A stretch of DNA of 64,000 bases from NCBI GenBank assembly GCA_016195265.1, contig JACPZW010000005.1, positions 42,486 to 106,485 of the forward strand, in the 5' to 3' direction. The DNA comes from Acidobacteriota bacterium. GTDB taxonomy: Bacteria; Acidobacteriota; Vicinamibacteria; Vicinamibacterales; CAVVIG01. The first letter of the stretch is position 1, and each line of letters begins with the position of its first letter. The notes beneath the pieces were generated by a model that had not been told where the DNA came from, ran no database searches, and saw only the letters and a program-made list of their open reading frames with translations. A program made the translations under genes and the position numbers. Positions 18,459 through 27,148 of the stretch are shown one piece after another.

Positions 18459-19907
18459 CTTGTACAGCGCCAACCCGGCGCCCTCGCAGACCCTCGAGTA
18501 TCCCTCGAGAAACGTCGGGTGCTCGCGCGACCGCCGCGCCAGCATATCCCCGCCCTGCGCCTTCTCTTCGATGAGGATCCACTCGACGAACGGCCGGGGA
18601 TTGTCGAGCGCGGCGAGCCAGAGGTCACCGTTGCCTTCGTGCAGGAAGTGGCGGATCGTGAACCCCGACCGTGAGGCTTCCTGCATGTAGTGGCCGAGCG
18701 ATCCCATGCTGGCCATGATCGTCGCGCCGCCCTCCGGCGATCCGAGGCACGCAGTCACGCGCGCGCGGACTGGGACATTTGGACGATCCCACTGCGCTTC
18801 GACGACCATCGGGGCCTTCGCGTCCAGCGGCTCCAATTCGTAAGCGGTGACGGCGACGACGGCGATGACCGCAGCCATGCGGACGGGGCGCCATCGTGCG
18901 ATACCCGCGAGCACACCGGCGCCGACGGCTTGCACGGCGATCAGCGGGATCATGTAGCGGATGCGGAACGGATGGCCCTTGAAGAACGCGGCCCAGGGAA
19001 TGGCGGCGGTTGACATCAGCGACAGCGCCATCAACGCCCGCGCGCGTTCACGGACGGCGAGGCCAACGACCGCGGCGGCGGCCGCGCCCGCGGCGCCGAT
19101 CGCGAGCAGGCCGGGACCGCTCAACTCGCGCGCGCCCCAGCCGATTTCCCTAGCCGCCAGGATCGGGTCGCCAAGGGCCTTGTTCTCCGGCACGAAGAAG
19201 TCCGTGCCGACGAACCACTTGCCGACGACGGCCCGGCTGAAGATCGAGAACGCGACGATGGCGACCGCCGGGTACAAGGCGACGGCTCTCACTTCAGCGA
19301 TCGCGACCCGCCACGTCTGGCCCGACCGCCGTTGCGTCCACACCGCGGCGGCCATGGCCGCGCCCGTGACCGGCCACGCCTCGTAGCGCGTCAGACAGGC
19401 GAGCGCGAACGCCCACCCTGCGCCGCGCGATCCGGCTATCAACAATCCCACTGCGACCGTCGTCAGGGTGATCAGCAGCGGCTCCGTCATCGGCGTGGCC
19501 TGGAGATAGAGAACGTTCGGGTTCAGCGCGAAGACGGCCGCGCCCGCGAGCGCGGCGCTGGCCGACTCGGTGATCAGCAGGACGATCCATCCAATCGCAG
19601 CCGTCGCGATCGCGAACGACGCGATGGAGATCGCGATCGCGGAGGCGCCCGTGCGATAGAACGGATCAATCTGGACCGGCAGCGCGTTGAGCAGGTGGGG
19701 CAGCGGCAACCAGACCGCGCCGATCTGCTGCCAGCCCGGCGTGAGGCTGTCGAAGATGCGCCGCGCGACGACGAGATGCCCGCGCGCATCGTAGTGACTC
19801 AGCGTCAACCCAAGGTCCGCGTAGTGCCACGCGGCGCCGGCGCCGCCTATCGCACCGACGACGGCGAGCAGGCCCGGAACCGCGCGGCGCGCGGACGGTA
19901 TAATCAT
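18444..19907 (-). CDS. GT-C family membrane glycosyltransferase
   Basis: The 487-residue protein has about ten membrane helices. After the first helix is a periplasmic loop HYDARGHLVVARRIFDSLTPGWQQ, the acidic-residue loop expected for lipid-phosphosugar-dependent mannosyl/arabinosyl transferases of the GT-C fold, then GAVWLPLPHLLN and ATPMTEPLLI. A soluble C-terminal domain of about 120 residues follows. Substrate is unknown. It is divergent from the VTT-domain gene with 11 nt between start codons. Confidence 0.8.
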   Translation of the reverse strand: MIIPSARRAVPGLLAVVGAIGGAGAAWHYADLGLTLSHYDARGHLVVARRIFDSLTPGWQQIGAVWLPLPHLLNALPVQIDPFYRTGASAIAISIASFAIATAAIGWIVLLITESASAALAGAAVFALNPNVLYLQATPMTEPLLITLTTVAVGLLIAGSRGAGWAFALACLTRYEAWPVTGAAMAAAVWTQRRSGQTWRVAIAEVRAVALYPAVAIVAFSIFSRAVVGKWFVGTDFFVPENKALGDPILAAREIGWGARELSGPGLLAIGAAGAAAAAVVGLAVRERARALMALSLMSTAAIPWAAFFKGHPFRIRYMIPLIAVQAVGAGVLAGIARWRPVRMAAVIAVVAVTAYELEPLDAKAPMVVEAQWDRPNVPVRARVTACLGSPEGGATIMASMGSLGHYMQEASRSGFTIRHFLHEGNGDLWLAALDNPRPFVEWILIEEKAQGGDMLARRSREHPTFLEGYSRVCEGAGLALYKRAKG

Positions 19908-19918
19908 CCGTTTATTCT

Positions 19919-20515
19919 ATGGGCAGTTTCGCCGACCGGCTTCGCGCGCTCGCGCTGCTGTGGGGCGCGCCGGGACTCTTCCTCGTCGCGTTCCTCGACT
20001 CCTCATTTCTTTCGCTGCCGGAGATCGCGGACCTGCTGGTCGTCTACATGGTCACGCAGGAGCCTGCGCGGATGGCGATCTACGCCGCGGCCGCCACGCT
20101 CGGATCGCTGGGCGGCTGCCTCGTCATGTACTACCTCGGCCGCAAGGGCGGCGAGGCGCTGGTGCGGAAGCGGTTCGCCGGATCGAGCGTGGACCGCGCG
20201 ATGCGCGCGTTTCAGCGCTACGGCGTGATGGCGGTCCTCGTGCCGTCGATCCTGCCGCCCCCCGCGCCGTTCAAGGTGTTCGTTCTGCTGGCCGGCGCGG
20301 CCGGCATCAGCGTCGGACGCTTTGTGACCGCCGTCGTGCTCGGACGCGGGGCGCGCTATCTCGCGCTCGGCCTTCTGGCGGTGAAGTACGGCGACCGGGC
20401 GATGGCCTACTTGCACGAGCATGGCGTCGCCGCGTCGCTGGTCGTGCTCGGCGTGCTCGCAACGGGTTTTGTTGCGTACCTGGTGTGGAACCGATCGCAG
20501 GATCAGACGCGGTGA
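19919..20515 (+). CDS. VTT-domain (DedA/YqaA-type) membrane protein
   Basis: The 198-residue protein has a DedA-superfamily core: FLVAFLDSSFLSLPEIADLL re-entrant region, GSLGGCLVMYYLGRKGGEAL, then PSILPPPAPFKVFVLLAG and two or three C-terminal helices. VTT proteins act as lipid scramblases or flippases. TATAAT at 19899-19904 is only 15 nt before the ATG, implying a very short leader. The 3' end overlaps the next, convergent gene by 13 bases. Confidence 0.85.
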   Translation: MGSFADRLRALALLWGAPGLFLVAFLDSSFLSLPEIADLLVVYMVTQEPARMAIYAAAATLGSLGGCLVMYYLGRKGGEALVRKRFAGSSVDRAMRAFQRYGVMAVLVPSILPPPAPFKVFVLLAGAAGISVGRFVTAVVLGRGARYLALGLLAVKYGDRAMAYLHEHGVAASLVVLGVLATGFVAYLVWNRSQDQTR

Positions 20516-21513
20516 GGATGGGGCGCGTGCCGGTGCGCGCGATGGGCGCGTGACATGTAGACCGCGGCGCCGCTAAGCGAGAACAGCAGGATGAGCGCCT
20601 GCGCCGTGAGCGACATCGCGATCGCCGCTTCCTTCGGTTGACCGATGCCCGCGAAATACGTCAGGAACGTGAGCTCGCGCACGCCGTGCCCGCCGAACGA
20701 GATCGGCAGCATCTGCACCACGAATGAGATCGGGACGATGACGCTGAGGTCCCAGAACCCGACGTCCAGCCGGAGTGCGTACGCGACCGCGAAGTAATAG
20801 ACCACCATCGTCGCCTGCACGAAAATCGCGGCACAGAAGCACCGCAGGAGGGCGCCCGGGGTCTCGCGGAACCGGGCAAGCGCGCCCGTGAGCTTCTCGA
20901 TGCGGTCGCCGACCCATTCAGGATGGAAGACCATGAGCGGCCGGAGCACGCGGCTGAACGCGGCCGGCGCGAAGACCGCCGGGCCCGCGATCGCCACGCC
21001 CATCAGAAAGCCCGCCCAGAGCCAGGCGGGCCAAATGGGCATCGCCCCGTGGTGCGTGGCGACGGCGATCGTGGCGCCGACGGCGGCGACGAACACCAGC
21101 GCCATCAGGCCGAGGCCGCGGTCCACCAGCACCACGGTCGTCGCGAGCGTTTTCGAGCCCGCGCGGCTGGCCGTGTCGCCGATCCGGATGACGTCGCCGC
21201 CGATGTTGCTCGGCAGGAAGTTGTTGAAGAAGGCCGCCACCAGCAGCGAGCCGAAGAGCGACCGCCGGTCGATCCGGACCTGCTGAGCTTCGAGCAGCAC
21301 GTACCAGCGCCAGCTCGTCGCGACCATGTTGATGGTGTAGAGCCCCATCGCCAGCGCGAGCCAGGGCAGGTACGCCCGCCGCGCGGTCTCCCACAAGGTT
21401 CCGACGTCGATCGAGGAAAACAGCACGGCGAGCAGCGCAGTGCTGACCCCGAGCTTGAGGACGAGCAGCGCGTAGCGGCGCATGTGAGAGGCGGGGGACG
21501 AATCCGAGGACAT
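20503..21513 (-). CDS. lysylphosphatidylglycerol synthase TM-region/AglD-type flippase-like protein
   Basis: The product of about 336 residues has eight or so membrane helices and the UPF0104 signatures WRWYVLLEAQ, FFNNFLPSNIGGDVIRI, VLVDRGLGLMAL and LPISFGGHGVRELTFL. Such proteins are thought to flip lipid-linked sugars or act in LPG export. ATG 21513 was taken; a GTG at 21534 is also in frame. It is near the GT-C glycosyltransferase and VTT protein, which suggests an envelope lipid/glycan role. Confidence 0.85.
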   Translation of the reverse strand: MSSDSSPASHMRRYALLVLKLGVSTALLAVLFSSIDVGTLWETARRAYLPWLALAMGLYTINMVATSWRWYVLLEAQQVRIDRRSLFGSLLVAAFFNNFLPSNIGGDVIRIGDTASRAGSKTLATTVVLVDRGLGLMALVFVAAVGATIAVATHHGAMPIWPAWLWAGFLMGVAIAGPAVFAPAAFSRVLRPLMVFHPEWVGDRIEKLTGALARFRETPGALLRCFCAAIFVQATMVVYYFAVAYALRLDVGFWDLSVIVPISFVVQMLPISFGGHGVRELTFLTYFAGIGQPKEAAIAMSLTAQALILLFSLSGAAVYMSRAHRAHRHAPHPHRV

Positions 21514-21597
21514 TGCGGCGAACGGACGCGCCACTGTACCACCGTTTCATGCGAAAATCACCGCAACCGTGCGGTCCCTGACACTCGCCGAGGTGCG

Positions 21598-22335
21598 ATG
21601 GCGGAGGTGACACCCCAGCGGGGGACGTGGGAGACGTGGGGGACGTTCGAGGATCGCCGCCTCCGCGGCCCCATCGGCGAGTTCGTCATCAGCGCCCAGG
21701 CGCGCGCGCTGGCCAATTTCGCCGGACGCATCCACGAACGCGACATCCTGGCGGTTGGCGCCGGCAGCGAACGCGCGGCGCTGCTGTTCGCGCGCGGCGG
21801 CGCCCTTGTGACCGCGGTGCAGCCCACCGTCGCGATGCTGGCTCGCGCGCGGCAGCGGGCCGAAGCGGAACTCCTCAACGTTCAGTTTGAATGCGCGCGC
21901 GCCGACGCGCTCACCTTCAAGGACGGCGCGTTTGACGTCGCCGTGGGTCTGCACCTCCTGGCGCATGCGCCCGAGTGGCGGCCCTGCATCGCCGAGTTAT
22001 GCCGCGTTGCCCGGCGGCTGGTGATCGTGGACTATTACTCTGCGATGAGCGCCTCGCTGCCGGTGTCGCTGGCGCGGCGGTCGCTCCGCGCCGTCGGCGT
22101 GAACGCGGCCACGTATCGCGTCTTCGTCCGCGGTACGATCGACGAGGCGTTCGATCGGCGGGGGTTTCGCGTGCGGTCGGTGCAACGCCAGTTCGTGCTG
22201 CCGCTGGCGCTGCATCAGGCGATCGGGTCCCGGCGCTTCACGGTCAAGTCGGAGAAGCTCCTGGACCGCCTCGGGCTGCTCAAACGGTTCGGGACGCCCA
22301 TCATGCTCGTCGCGGAGCGGACCACGCCGCTCTGA
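21598..22335 (+). CDS. class I SAM-dependent methyltransferase
   Basis: The 245-residue protein has a Rossmann SAM site (DILAVGAGSERAALLF, then TAVQPTVAML), CARADALTFKDGAFDVAVGLHLLAH and a later VIVDYY. It resembles UbiE/Methyltransf_11 members. GAGG precedes the ATG. Its N-terminal TWETWGTF comes from a GGGACGTGGGAGACGTGG direct repeat. Substrate unknown. Confidence 0.85.
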   Translation: MAEVTPQRGTWETWGTFEDRRLRGPIGEFVISAQARALANFAGRIHERDILAVGAGSERAALLFARGGALVTAVQPTVAMLARARQRAEAELLNVQFECARADALTFKDGAFDVAVGLHLLAHAPEWRPCIAELCRVARRLVIVDYYSAMSASLPVSLARRSLRAVGVNAATYRVFVRGTIDEAFDRRGFRVRSVQRQFVLPLALHQAIGSRRFTVKSEKLLDRLGLLKRFGTPIMLVAERTTPL

Positions 22336-22358
22336 CGATCGTCTAAGATCGACAACGT

Positions 22359-23198
22359 ATGGGATATCGCAGCGACCTCGAAGCGCGCATGGCCAAGAAG
22401 GCGACCAAGGCCATCGTCGACTACGCGATGCTCGACGAGGGCGACCGCGTCATGGTGGGGCTGTCGGGCGGCAAGGACAGCTGGGCGCTGCTTCAGATCC
22501 TGGACGTTCTCCGCCAGCGCGCGCCGATTCGCTTCACGCTCGTCGCTGTCAACGTGGACTCCGGGTACAAGGAATACAAGCACGGCCTGATCGCGAGCAC
22601 CTGCTCGGCCCGCGGCTGGGACTATCGCATCGAGCACACGAACATCGGACAAACCATCGACGACCTCCTCGATGACGGCGCGACGCCCTGTTCGCTGTGC
22701 GCGCGCCTCCGCCGCGGCGTGCTCTACCGGATCGCGAAGGAAGAAGGCGCGACCAAGATTGCCCTCGGACACCACGCCGACGACTTCATCGAGACGCTCC
22801 TGCTGAATCTGTTCTTCGCCGGCGCTCTCAAGGCCATGCCCGCCAAGCTCGTCTCCGACGACGGCCGGCACGTCGTCATCCGGCCGCTCGTCTACACGGG
22901 AGAGGACGAGGCCCGTGCGTACGCGAAAGAGTGCGACCTGCCGATCGTCGGCTGCTGCTGCCCGGCGTGCGGCGACCTGGGTCTGCAGCGCCAGCGCACC
23001 AAGCGCCTGCTGATGGAGCTCGAGCGCGAGCACCCGGGCGTCAAGCACTCGATGCTCAAGGCGCTGGCGAATATCGCGCCGCGGCACCTGCTCGACACGC
23101 GTCTGAATCCGCCGGCCGATCTTCGCGCCATGGTCCGCCTGAAGGCGGACACTACCGAACCCCCAGTGTCCGGCTTTAGCCGGACCCTCAACCTATGA
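22359..23198 (+). CDS. ttcA: tRNA 2-thiocytidine biosynthesis protein TtcA
   Basis: TtcA is an Fe-S enzyme that thiolates C32 in some tRNAs. The 279 residues carry the PP-loop GLSGGKDSWALL, CSLCARLRRG (first CxxC), ALGHHADDFIETLLLN and CCCPACGDLGLQRQ (second cysteine pair), with an intact order for this family. The last 20 or so residues (VRLKADTTEPPVSGFSRTL) are encoded by a palindromic repeat and replace the normal tail. The TGA overlaps the next ATG by 4 bases. Confidence 0.93.
   Translation: MGYRSDLEARMAKKATKAIVDYAMLDEGDRVMVGLSGGKDSWALLQILDVLRQRAPIRFTLVAVNVDSGYKEYKHGLIASTCSARGWDYRIEHTNIGQTIDDLLDDGATPCSLCARLRRGVLYRIAKEEGATKIALGHHADDFIETLLLNLFFAGALKAMPAKLVSDDGRHVVIRPLVYTGEDEARAYAKECDLPIVGCCCPACGDLGLQRQRTKRLLMELEREHPGVKHSMLKALANIAPRHLLDTRLNPPADLRAMVRLKADTTEPPVSGFSRTLNL
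23133..23185. repeat. double-hairpin repeat at the ttcA 3' end
   Basis: GTCCGCCTGAAGGCGGAC (23133-23150) and GTCCGGCTTTAGCCGGAC (23168-23185) are two palindromes. An outer pairing, GGACACT with AGTGTCC, joins them. It is read as coding sequence by ttcA. Confidence 0.85.
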
Positions 23199-24061
23199 GA
23201 TTTCGCATGCGCTATCGATGTGTGGGTCTGGGTGCTCTCGTCATGGTTCTGACGTTGCTTGCAAGGCCTGCAGCCGCGCAACAGCGTCCCCTCGCGACCG
23301 AGGATCCCGAGCCGGTGGGCGCCGGGCGGATTCTGCTCGAGACCGGCATCGATCTCGCGCACGATCAGCAGTATCCGGTCTCGGGATTGAAGGGGAATCT
23401 CGTCCGGATCCCGACGATAGGCATCAGCTTCGGAATAAGTTCCATCGCGGAGTTGCAGATCGACGGCGACTTCTACGGCCGTCTGAACATCAGCCAGCGC
23501 AACCCGCTGGCGCCGCTCGCGGCCAGCGTCCCGGAGGGCGACAGTTCGCACGGCGTCGACGATGCGGTCATCGCGACCAAGATTCGGCTGTTGCCGGAGA
23601 GCGAGAGCCGTCCCGCGATCGGGATCCGCTTCGCGACGAAGCTGCCGAACGCGTCGAACGCCAGCGGCATGGACCTGAACACGACGGACTTCTTCATCTC
23701 GATCCTCGGCGCCAAGACGGTGCAGTCGGTCCGCCTCGTCGGCAACATCGGCGTCGGCATCCTCAGCGATCCGACCGACGGCGCGCGCCAGAACGACGAC
23801 CTCACGTACGGTCTCTCGTTCGCGCGGGCGGTCACGCAGCAGGTCGAGATGGTGGGCGAGCTGAACGGCCGCGTGTCGACGCGGAGCGGCACGGCGTTTC
23901 CCGGCACGGAGACGCGCGGGTTGTTGAAACTCGGCGGACGCTACACGGTGGGGATGCTGCGGCTCGACGCCGGGTTGTTCTTCGGGCTGACGACGGTTGA
24001 TCCGACCGTGGGCTTCACGACCGGCCTGACTTACGTCTTCAACGGCTTCAAGGTCCCGTAG
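23195..24061 (+). CDS. putative outer-membrane channel protein
   Basis: The 288-residue protein has a signal peptide ending RPAAAQQ, then alternating strand sequence with RILLETGIDLAHDQQYPVSG, SIAELQIDGDFYG and a C-terminal FTTGLTYVFNGF. It resembles the putative MetA-pathway/phenol-degradation outer-membrane family. It starts inside the ttcA stop (ATGA), probably coincidental coupling. The 3' end overlaps the convergent oxidoreductase by 31 bases. Substrate unknown. Confidence 0.75.
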   Translation: MRFRMRYRCVGLGALVMVLTLLARPAAAQQRPLATEDPEPVGAGRILLETGIDLAHDQQYPVSGLKGNLVRIPTIGISFGISSIAELQIDGDFYGRLNISQRNPLAPLAASVPEGDSSHGVDDAVIATKIRLLPESESRPAIGIRFATKLPNASNASGMDLNTTDFFISILGAKTVQSVRLVGNIGVGILSDPTDGARQNDDLTYGLSFARAVTQQVEMVGELNGRVSTRSGTAFPGTETRGLLKLGGRYTVGMLRLDAGLFFGLTTVDPTVGFTTGLTYVFNGFKVP

Positions 24062-25587
24062 TATTGCCGGACGGCGGCGATCTCGTCGCGGACGCGATCG
24101 CCGCTCCAGCGCAGTTCGCCGCCGACGATCTCGCCGGCGCGCGCGAGCGCCTCCATCTTCGGCTCGCCCAGCGCGCCAACCGGCGTCCGCCGGACGACGG
24201 CATCGGCGAGCGTCGTCACCATTTCAGTCCGCGCGGCATGCACCAGCTCGGCGCCAATCACGGGCGAGTCGGACGCGATGCGCGTACGCCACTCCGGCCG
24301 GTCGGCCGCCAGTTGCAGCACGTCCCGATACCGCGAGCCGTACGCGACGAGCAGATGCGGGATCGTATCGTCCGGCAGCCCGGTATCGAACTCGCGTCGC
24401 GCCTCGCCGATCGCCGCGCCGACGTCGCGTAGGGAGGCGCCCGGAAGGATCGTCTCCGCGGTCCGGCAGGGAACGGCCGCGCGCGAGAGTTTGACCAACG
24501 CCAGATCGGTCACGTGCTCGGCCAGGCCCCGCGCGGTCGCGGCTGCCGCCGCGATCACCGTGATGACGCCGTCGAGCCCGGACGGTCCGTGGTCGATCAC
24601 GTGATCGCTCCCGTCCGCCGGGACGCGAGCGCCGTGGACCAGCGTGATGTCCTTGAGCGAGAGGTCCAGCGCCGGAAACGCCTGGTTGAGTTGCGCGGTG
24701 AACGCATCGAGATCGGGTTCTCCGTGCCAGGGGCCGAACAGCGCGCGCCGCCGCCACGGCACGAGAAACAGCGGCCGCCGGCTTCCGGCGAAGCCGCCGA
24801 GCACCTCGTCTCCGGCATCGCGGGAAGTGATCAGCGCAACGCGAGGCCGCATCGGCAGGTGGATCGCGGCGTCCAGCGGGGCCAGCAGTCCGTCTGTGGC
24901 CGCGCCGGTCGCGTTGACCGTCACTTGCGCGCCGATCTCGATTGTGCGCCCGCCGGCGGCGTCGCGCGCGCGCACGCCGACCACGCGCCGTCCTTCCACG
25001 AGCGGCGCGAGCGCCTCGACATGATTCGCCAGGACGGCGCCTCGCTCGGACGCGGCGAGCGCGAACGTGAAAACGAGGCGATCGGGTTCCGGCGCGAGGT
25101 ACTCGTAAAATACGGCAGCGCCGGTCAGCCTCTGGCGCCGCAACCCCGGGAACTGCTGAATCGCGCGACCGCGCGAGACAACGTGGGCGCGCGGCAACCG
25201 CAGCGACGCCGGGAGATCGCCGGCGCGGCGCGGACCGAGCAGCGTGGCGGCGGAAAAGGCCGCGCGCGTCGCCAGGGCGCCGTGGCGGAGCGATCGGTAG
25301 ATCGGAACGGCGCAGACGACCGGCTGCACGGCGTGCGGCGCGATGCGCGCGAGGATCCGGCGCTCGCGAATCTGGCGGCGGGCGGTGGAAGACGGCGGGC
25401 GGATGTCGCCGCTGACCAGCGGCAGGTGGCGGAGCGCGGAGGCGTGACCGAAGTCCTCACGTTCGATGAGCCCGACCGTGAGTCCGCGCTGGGCCGCGTC
25501 GTACGCGACGGCAAGCCCCGTGATCCCGCCCCCGACGACGAGAACGTCGAACGTGCGAGCGACGAGCGAGTCCAGATCGCGGGTCAT
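24031..25587 (-). CDS. GlpA/GlpD-like FAD-dependent oxidoreductase with a divergent substrate loop
   Basis: The 518-residue protein has a DAO-fold FAD site VLVVGGGITGLAVAYDAAQRG (residues 14 onward), GLIEREDFG, and the GlpD-type RERRILARIAPHAVQPV. Its middle and C-terminal domains resemble glycerol-3-phosphate dehydrogenase (LFGPWHGEPD, LVAYGSRYRDVL). Between the two N-terminal motifs, where GlpD normally has TSSRSSKLIHGGLRYL, it reads ASALRHLPLVSGDIRPPSS, a few residues shorter and lacking HGG. This may change substrate or reduce activity. The ATG at 25587 is preferred over a longer frame. Confidence 0.8.
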   Translation of the reverse strand: MTRDLDSLVARTFDVLVVGGGITGLAVAYDAAQRGLTVGLIEREDFGHASALRHLPLVSGDIRPPSSTARRQIRERRILARIAPHAVQPVVCAVPIYRSLRHGALATRAAFSAATLLGPRRAGDLPASLRLPRAHVVSRGRAIQQFPGLRRQRLTGAAVFYEYLAPEPDRLVFTFALAASERGAVLANHVEALAPLVEGRRVVGVRARDAAGGRTIEIGAQVTVNATGAATDGLLAPLDAAIHLPMRPRVALITSRDAGDEVLGGFAGSRRPLFLVPWRRRALFGPWHGEPDLDAFTAQLNQAFPALDLSLKDITLVHGARVPADGSDHVIDHGPSGLDGVITVIAAAAATARGLAEHVTDLALVKLSRAAVPCRTAETILPGASLRDVGAAIGEARREFDTGLPDDTIPHLLVAYGSRYRDVLQLAADRPEWRTRIASDSPVIGAELVHAARTEMVTTLADAVVRRTPVGALGEPKMEALARAGEIVGGELRWSGDRVRDEIAAVRQYYGTLKPLKT

Positions 25588-25688
25588 CGGTGCCTTTTGC
25601 CGAAGAACGTGTGGGTTATAGTTTGACGGCCCGGGCATGCGAATGGTTCTTGACAATCGACCGGATGACTCAACAGCCAGATGACTCG

Positions 25689-26480
25689 ATGATCAAATTC
25701 AGCAAAGCCCACGCCTACGGCAACGACTTCCTCTACATCGCGGCGGGTGCAGCCGCCGACGTGGACCACGCGGCGCTTGCTCGCGAACTCTGCGATCGTC
25801 ACACCGGCATCGGCGCGGACGGCCTGATCCTATTCACGCCGACGCCGGACGGCGCGTCGATGGTGCTGTTCAACGCGGATGGCGGGCGCGCGGAAGTGTC
25901 TGGAAACGGCGTGCGCGGCCTTGCTGCGCTGCTCCTGCGGGACGACCGGCGCGCCGACGCCGGCATCACGATTCACACCGAGGGCGGCGTCAAGCACCTC
26001 ACGCGGGTCGAACGGGCGGGGACGCGGCAGACGTTCCGGGCGGCGATGGGTCTGCCCGAGAACCTCCGGCAGAGTCCACTGACGGTCGCGGGCGAGGCGC
26101 TGCAGGTCGTGACGATGACGTTCGGCAACCCGCAGAGCGTCGTGCTCGGTCCGCTCCCGGACGAAGCGCGCTTTCAGCGTCTCGGGCCGGCGCTCGAACG
26201 GCACGCCGCGTTTCGGGACGGGACGAACGTCGAGTTCGCGCTCGTCGAGAGCCCGTCGAGTATCCGGATTCGGATCTGGGAGCGCGGCGTCGGCCCGACG
26301 AGGTCGTCGGGCACCGGGTCCTGCGCGGCGCTGATTGCGGCCGCGGCGTTCGGCGGGGCCTCACGCGATGCCGAGGTCGTGGCGCCCGGCGGCGCGCAGC
26401 GTGTGGTCTGGCGCGATGACGCCGTCTATCTCACCGGATGGGCCGAAGTGGTGTTCGACGGCGAGTGGGTGGGACGCTAG
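25689..26480 (+). CDS. DapF-like protein lacking both catalytic cysteines
   Basis: The 263-residue protein has the diaminopimelate epimerase fold signature: KAHAYGNDFLYI at the start, RHTGIGADGLIL, FNADGGRAEVSGNGVRG, FGNPQSVVL and WERGVGPTRSSGTGSCAA. In DapF the two acid/base cysteines sit in ExCGNG and ACGTG. Here both are serine (Ser71, codon TCT at 25899; Ser207, codon TCG at 26307). Standard two-cysteine epimerisation should be impossible, so this may be a different isomerase or an inactive paralogue. ATG 25689 matches the usual N-terminus; ATG 25665 is possible. Confidence 0.85.
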   Translation: MIKFSKAHAYGNDFLYIAAGAAADVDHAALARELCDRHTGIGADGLILFTPTPDGASMVLFNADGGRAEVSGNGVRGLAALLLRDDRRADAGITIHTEGGVKHLTRVERAGTRQTFRAAMGLPENLRQSPLTVAGEALQVVTMTFGNPQSVVLGPLPDEARFQRLGPALERHAAFRDGTNVEFALVESPSSIRIRIWERGVGPTRSSGTGSCAALIAAAAFGGASRDAEVVAPGGAQRVVWRDDAVYLTGWAEVVFDGEWVGR

Positions 26481-26530
26481 ATTTTTCGTACCCGCAGCCC
26501 GCGGCAGCGATCAAGATCTGCCAACCAGGC

Positions 26531-27118
26531 TCAGTGACGCCGCCGGTTGCCCGCTCGCGTCGCCGCGCCAAGATCCCGCGTAACTGACTGCAGCCGCTCC
26601 GCCACGCCGTTCAGGGCCTCCACCGCACGGGGAAAATTCTCCTTCTCGAACGCCGCGCGCGCTTCTTGCAGGGCCTTGTCGGCGTCGGCGATCGTGCGCC
26701 GGCCGCCGACGGCGGCGCGCGCCGGCACGCGTGCGGTCTCGGCGGTCTGCAGCATGGCGCGCGCGGCACCGAGCGCCATCGTGGCGTCCGAGATCGCGCC
26801 GTCGGCGGCGCGGCGGGCCGCGGCCTTCTTCTCGGTCGCCTCCTGCTCGGCGGTCTGGCCCCGCGTGCGCGCGTCGAGGGCTTGGCTGAGGGCGAGGCGA
26901 TAGTCGCGCTGCGTGACCGCGTCCCTGGCGTGGGTGAGCGCCTGCTGCGACGCGACGAACTCGTCGTGCGCGTACTGATCGGCGCCGGCGGCGCCGGCCG
27001 CGTCGATGGCGGTCTGCGCCTGCTGCATCTCTTTGTCCGGGGGATCGCCGCCGCACGCGACGCTGCTCACTGCCGCGGCAACAGTGAGCATAAGCACCAC
27101 GCGCCGGACCGACGACAT
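26531..27118 (-). CDS. DUF4398 lipoprotein
   Basis: The 195-residue protein has a signal peptide with lipobox VSSVAC, then long Ala/Gln/Glu-rich helices with ALTHARDAVTQRDYRLALSQ, the DUF4398 pattern often found before OmpA-type genes. Probably periplasmic, outer-membrane anchored. A minus-strand -10, TATACT at 27126-27131, lies so close to the ATG that the mRNA would be almost leaderless. Confidence 0.8.
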   Translation of the reverse strand: MSSVRRVVLMLTVAAAVSSVACGGDPPDKEMQQAQTAIDAAGAAGADQYAHDEFVASQQALTHARDAVTQRDYRLALSQALDARTRGQTAEQEATEKKAAARRAADGAISDATMALGAARAMLQTAETARVPARAAVGGRRTIADADKALQEARAAFEKENFPRAVEALNGVAERLQSVTRDLGAATRAGNRRRH

Positions 27119-27148
27119 GGGCTCAAGTATACGTGCGGCTGTAGTACG

